Assembly: GCA_016124535.1 (NCBI GenBank)
Contig: WGNK01000053.1
Location: 1-64,000 of the forward strand
Source of the DNA: Azospirillum sp.
GTDB taxonomy: Bacteria; Pseudomonadota; Alphaproteobacteria; Azospirillales; Azospirillaceae
DNA: 64,000 nt
Direction: 5' to 3'
Made by a program: the position numbers and the translations under genes. Below are positions 60,587-64,000 of this stretch, one piece after another; the first letter of the stretch is position 1; each line of letters starts with the position of its first letter. A model generated the notes under the pieces. That model worked only from the letters and a program-made list of their open reading frames with translations, had not been told where the DNA came from and ran no database searches.

Positions 60587-60907
60587 TCAGCGTGCCCGGA
60601 ACCGGGGCGGGATCAGCCGGGTGGCTGCGGCACGGTGCGGACCGGTGTAGCTGCGTGGATTGGCATCGTCGTCGCTGCCCGGGTCGGTCGGCCGGTTGGT
60701 CTGGGTTGCCGCCGCCTTGGTCGCCTGGGCGATCTCGAGTTCAAGAGCGGCGATCTTGGCCCGCAAGGCGATGCGGAGATCGACGGTGGTCTCCTTGCCC
60801 GCGAAGCGCTCGTAATCCTCGCGGCAGCGGGCGAGTTGGGAGCGCAGAGTCTGCAGGGTCGGTCTGCCACCGGATTTGCGGTAGATCCTCTCATCGTGCT
60901 GCTTCAT
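60587..60907 (-). CDS. Small hydrophilic protein of unknown function (106 aa)
   Basis: A frame with ATG at 60907 encodes a basic, helical protein (LQTLRSQLARCREDYERFAG, IALRAKIAALELEIAQATKA) ending in a disordered tail. A longer start at 60958 is possible. It lies between the radical SAM gene and the divergent YccF gene. Coding is likely from the codon pattern, but no family is recognised. Confidence 0.45.
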   Translation of the reverse strand: MKQHDERIYRKSGGRPTLQTLRSQLARCREDYERFAGKETTVDLRIALRAKIAALELEIAQATKAAATQTNRPTDPGSDDDANPRSYTGPHRAAATRLIPPRFRAR

Positions 60908-60996
60908 GGCCTGACCTCGCGGTTGCCGGGGGTGGAAGTGAGGGTCGTGGCGGACCAAATAGTCGACGGTAGGGTACTATAACGCGGAATACCGGA

Positions 60997-61449
60997 ATGT
61001 CGCCCGTCAGCCTGCTGCTCAACCTGCTTTGGATCGTGTTCGGCGGCCTGTGGATGGCGGTCGGCTGGGTGATCGCCGGTGTCATCATGGCGCTCACCTT
61101 GATTGGCCTGCCATGGGCACGTACGGCATTCGGTATCGCCTACTATACCTTGGTCCCGTTCGGACGCACCACAATCAACCGCGACGAATATTCCGGCGGC
61201 GGCAATTTCGTTGCCGGCCCCTACGGCTTGGTCCGTAACGTCGTGTGGTTCGTTTTGGCCGGTTGGTGGCTGGCGCTGTGCCACCTGTTCACTGCGATCA
61301 TGCTCGCAATCACGCTGATCGGCATTCCCTTCGCTTGGGCGCATCTGAAACTGGCCGCCTTGGCGGTGTGGCCGGTCGGTAAAGTGGTGGTCACCACCGA
61401 GGAAGCCCGGCAGTTCCAAATTCCGCGACCGATGCGTCGGGTGGCGTGA
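60997..61449 (+). CDS. YccF-family inner membrane protein
   Basis: The 150-residue protein has two duplicated YccF units, each with two hydrophobic segments and an IGLPW/IGIPF turn: LLNLLWIVFGGLWMAVGWV with LTLIGLPWARTAF, and LVRNVVWFVLAGWWLALCHL with ITLIGIPFAWAHLKLA. It is a conserved inner membrane protein without known function. Start ATG at 60997 lies 90 bases beyond the divergent small gene. Confidence 0.85.
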   Translation: MSPVSLLLNLLWIVFGGLWMAVGWVIAGVIMALTLIGLPWARTAFGIAYYTLVPFGRTTINRDEYSGGGNFVAGPYGLVRNVVWFVLAGWWLALCHLFTAIMLAITLIGIPFAWAHLKLAALAVWPVGKVVVTTEEARQFQIPRPMRRVA

Positions 61450-62166
61450 AGCGCGGCGGTTCGGGATCGCCGAGTCGATTGTGTCGAATCTTCGGGGGCC
61501 GTGGCGGGGCAGGGCTGCCCTGCCGAGTCCCGCAGGATTCCACGGCGATGGGCCGGCCGATCGGCGTCTCTACGGGGTTGGCATGGCCCTTCGGATGTTG
61601 CGTCGCCGCCACGCCGACCAAAATAATTATCGAGAATTAACGATTTTTGCGTCGCAATACGATTTGGCCACACTGGACGAGGCAACGGCGGGCGGCTGGC
61701 GACTCCGATATTCGCGATCGAGGCGGAAGGAATCGATAGTGCGTCAACACATGGACAAGAGAAACCTAGCACTTAGATAATAAATGATGTGGATTTGTCA
61801 TTCCATCCGGCGGGAAGCACGGCAGGAAACCAACATATTGTAGAAATTATTGTCGGCATATGCCGCAGAGTCTGCGCTGGATTGGCAGTGCTGGCGTCAT
61901 GACCGATGGTTGCTCCCGGCATTATTCCCGACCCAGAGTCTACGATTCGTCTGTGTAACAAAGGAACCATTATTTTCGGCTGGAGTTTTGAAGCCCGCTT
62001 CTTAGAGTGGTCCGATGGGGGGCAGGGACTGCCGGTTCAAATCGGTAATGCCCTGGCAGGAATGGCTCGGTTTGAAGGCGCGGTTTGAGCGAATTCAAAC
62101 GATAATCGAGCGGCACAAGATTTGCCGTTCACATCCCAGGGAACCTGCGGAGCGAGGGAGGCAAGC
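61450..62166. other. Lower-GC intergenic stretch, no gene identified
   Basis: The 717 bases between the YccF gene and the small secreted protein include an A/T-richer part (about 61600-62130). No frame has coding character, and I find no tRNA, repeat array or IS end. It may be the eroded remains of a gene or insertion. Confidence 0.4.
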
Positions 62167-62529
62167 ATGCGTCGATGGGCTGCATTGGCTGTGCTGGGTT
62201 TGGCGGTTTGGGCATCACCCGTGGAACCGATCGCGGTCGCACAATCGGCAAGCGGTGACGCTTGGGGCGACGCCACGATGATCACCAGCTATGGGACGGT
62301 TTCGCCGAGTCTGGCTGGCTCCACCATGTTCGATGGTGGCGTCCGAAAGTCGTTCGGATACGCGCTCGGGCCTGATGGCCGTGGCTTCCGGGCGACTTTG
62401 AGCGAGTTCCTGTGGCGCAAGCCGTTGCGCGGCGGCGATGTCGCGCCGGACGATGCGGTGGACGGACCGTTGAGCGGCGACGTGACCGGCCACGTTCACT
62501 TCCTGAACCCGCGGATCAGCGTATTTTAG
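62167..62529 (+). CDS. Small secreted protein of unknown function (120 aa)
   Basis: The ATG follows gagggaggcaagc and opens a signal peptide (WAALAVLGLAVWASPVEPIA, cleavage near AQS). The mature 90 residues (DAWGDATMITSYGTVSPSL, SFGYALGPDGRGFRATLSEF) have no recognised domain. The neighbouring recR is convergent. Confidence 0.6.
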   Translation: MRRWAALAVLGLAVWASPVEPIAVAQSASGDAWGDATMITSYGTVSPSLAGSTMFDGGVRKSFGYALGPDGRGFRATLSEFLWRKPLRGGDVAPDDAVDGPLSGDVTGHVHFLNPRISVF

Positions 62530-62572
62530 GTTGGCACCCGCGGTGCCGGCCGACGCGGTTCAGAGTGCTGGC

Positions 62573-63172
62573 TCAGGCTGGCCGGCGCGCCCGGAGCGCG
62601 GCGGCCAGCGTCCCGTCATCGAGATAATCGAGTTCGCCGCCCAGCGGGACCCCTTGGGCCAGGCGTGAAATTGCCACCCCGGCATGGGCGAGCCGGTCGG
62701 CGACGACATGGGCGGTCGCTTGGCCATCGACCGTCGCGTTGAGCGCCAGGATGACTTCGGTCACCTCTTCGGCGCGCGCGCGTTCGACCAGGCCGGCCAG
62801 ATTGAGATCGTCGGGGCCGACCCCGGCCAGCGCGGAAAGTGTGCCGCCGAGCACGTGGTAGCGTCCGCGAAAGGCCCGCGCCCGCTCCATCGCCCAGAGA
62901 TCCGCAACCTCCTCGACGATGCAGATGACCGAGCCGTCGCGGCTGGGGTCAGCACAAATCGCGCAAGGCTGGCAGCTGTCGAGATTGCCGCAAATGGTGC
63001 AATTGGTCACCTTTTGCTGGACCTCGGTCAAGGCCTCGGCGAGCGGCACCAGCAAGCTGTCCCGGCGCTTCAACAAATGCAACGCGGCCCGGCGCGCCGA
63101 GCGCGGCCCCAGGCCCGGTAGCTTGGCCAGGAGTTGGGTCAGCCGCTCGATTTCGATGCCAGACACGGCCAA
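62573..63172 (-). CDS. recR: Recombination mediator protein RecR
   Basis: RecR acts with RecO and RecF to load RecA at gaps. The 199 residues contain an N-terminal HhH segment (LAKLPGLGPRSARRAALHLL), the four-Cys zinc motif (CTICGNLDSCQPCAIC) and a Toprim domain (ICIVEEVADLWAMERA, EVILALNATVDGQATAHVVA). The start is TTG at 63172 or GTG at 63166. It follows dnaA on the same strand after 22 bases. Confidence 0.95.
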   Translation of the reverse strand: MAVSGIEIERLTQLLAKLPGLGPRSARRAALHLLKRRDSLLVPLAEALTEVQQKVTNCTICGNLDSCQPCAICADPSRDGSVICIVEEVADLWAMERARAFRGRYHVLGGTLSALAGVGPDDLNLAGLVERARAEEVTEVILALNATVDGQATAHVVADRLAHAGVAISRLAQGVPLGGELDYLDDGTLAAALRARRPA

Positions 63173-63194
63173 ACCACCTCCGGGCGGGGAGGGA

Positions 63195-64000
63195 TCAGCC
63201 CTCGAGCATCCGCCGCAGCAGTTCGATATCTTCGGCGAAGGCGGCGTCCGACTGCCGCAGCTCTTCGACCTTGCGGACGGCGTGGATCACCGTGGTGTGG
63301 TCGCGACCGCCGAATTTGCGGCCGATCTCGGGCAGCGAGCGGGTGGTCAGCTGTTTGGCCAGGTACATCGCAACCTGGCGCGGGCGAGCGACCGCACGGG
63401 CCCGGCGCGGCGAGTGCATGTCGGCCAGCCGGATATTGTAGTGCTCGGCTACTTTCTTCTGAATTTCGTCGATCGACAGCCGGCGGTCGCTGGCGCGCAG
63501 CAGGTCGTAGAGCACCTCCTGGGTCGATTCCAGCGTGATCGCCCGGCCGACCAGCTCGGCATGGGCGACGATGCGGTTGAGCGCGCCTTCGAGCTCGCGG
63601 ACATTTGACGTGATCTTGTGAGCGAGAAACTCCAGCACCCGTGGGGGTACCTTGCTCTCGACGTTCTCAGCCTTGGACTGCAGGATACCCAGGCGCAGCT
63701 CGTAGGTGGTCGGGTGAATGTCGGCGACCAGACCCCAGCCCAGCCGGGTGCGCAGACGCTCTTCCATGCCTTCAAGGTCAGAGGGCGACTTGTCGGCGGA
63801 GACGATGACTTGCCGATTCTGGTCAACCAGTGCATTGAAAGTATGGAAAAACTCCTCCTGGGTGCTGTCCTTCCCGGAAATGAACTGGACGTCGTCGATC
63901 ATCAGGACATCGACCGAGCGGAATTGATGCTTGAAGGCCATCGTGTCCTTGAAGCGCAACGCCCGGATGAACTGGTACATGAATTTCTCGGCCGACAGAT
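63195..64000 (-). CDS. dnaA: Chromosomal replication initiator DnaA, 3' part (5' end beyond the window)
   Basis: DnaA binds DnaA boxes at oriC and opens the duplex. The visible 268 codons hold the end of the AAA+ domain (Walker B VLMIDDVQFI, sensor-1 VIVSADKSPSDL, arginine region ERLRTRLGWGLVADI) and the whole domain IV DNA-binding part with RQVAMYLAKQLTTRSLPEIG and GRDHTTVIHAVRKVEEL. The frame is open to base 64000, so domains I-II and the P-loop lie outside. oriC would be expected close to dnaA, probably outside this window, since no DnaA-box cluster was noticed here. Confidence 0.96.
   Translation of the reverse strand, partial: LSAEKFMYQFIRALRFKDTMAFKHQFRSVDVLMIDDVQFISGKDSTQEEFFHTFNALVDQNRQVIVSADKSPSDLEGMEERLRTRLGWGLVADIHPTTYELRLGILQSKAENVESKVPPRVLEFLAHKITSNVRELEGALNRIVAHAELVGRAITLESTQEVLYDLLRASDRRLSIDEIQKKVAEHYNIRLADMHSPRRARAVARPRQVAMYLAKQLTTRSLPEIGRKFGGRDHTTVIHAVRKVEELRQSDAAFAEDIELLRRMLEG

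Overview
The window is GC-rich DNA with the gene content of an alphaproteobacterium, most likely from the Rhodospirillales. The evidence is the dnaA-recR pair, 5-aminolevulinate synthase of the Shemin pathway, a globin-coupled chemoreceptor, molybdenum storage protein genes, Sox/flavocytochrome c sulfur genes and many PAS-GGDEF-EAL proteins. The taxonomic call is inference from gene families, not from a marker tree.

Region 1 (1-8.2 kb) is mobile DNA. It starts with the right end of an IS3-family element. Next comes an IS21-family element with 23-bp multiple terminal repeats, an intact istB and a broken istA. It sits in, and truncates, an IS1595-family transposase gene, which itself abuts a beheaded phage capsid gene. 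A phage or satellite replication module follows (AlpA-like HTH, PrimPol, P4-type primase/helicase, small phage protein) up to the 3' end of tRNA-Asn, a likely attachment site. Both replication genes carry a clean in-frame TAG, while every real stop in the module is TAA or TGA.

Region 2 (8.2-29.2 kb) is mostly intact chromosome: polyphosphate:AMP phosphotransferase, a globin/MCP/PilZ receptor, a solute-binding protein, an autotransporter, a PAS-GGDEF-EAL protein, ArsC, rdgB-hemW, an L,D-transpeptidase lipoprotein, an incomplete ugp operon (ugpC and ugpE only), pyrF, a DNRLRE protein, a Spy/CpxP-like protein and a multicopper oxidase.

Region 3 (29.2-38.4 kb) is an accessory metal and sulfur region. 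An AT-rich leader with tandem hairpins precedes a methyltransferase gene and mosB-mosA (molybdenum storage protein). Beyond it lies a zone of gene decay: soxY, an in-frame soxZ-fccB chimera, a FixI/CcoI-type copper ATPase with an internal frameshifting deletion, a frameshifted safE gene, three tiny membrane proteins, and a hemA copy with a frameshift and a TAA in place of a conserved Tyr. This looks like loss of a sulfur-oxidation and oxidase-assembly capacity.

Region 4 (38.4-64 kb) is core chromosome: a CoA-transferase, purU, a conserved unknown, an MCP, hldE, a membrane methyltransferase, efp, an inositol monophosphatase-family gene, an OmpA lipoprotein/MotA-like/MotB-like trio, a rhomboid protease, an Lhr-type helicase, small secreted proteins, a second PAS-GGDEF-EAL protein, an unassigned radical SAM enzyme, a YccF protein, recR and the 3' part of dnaA.
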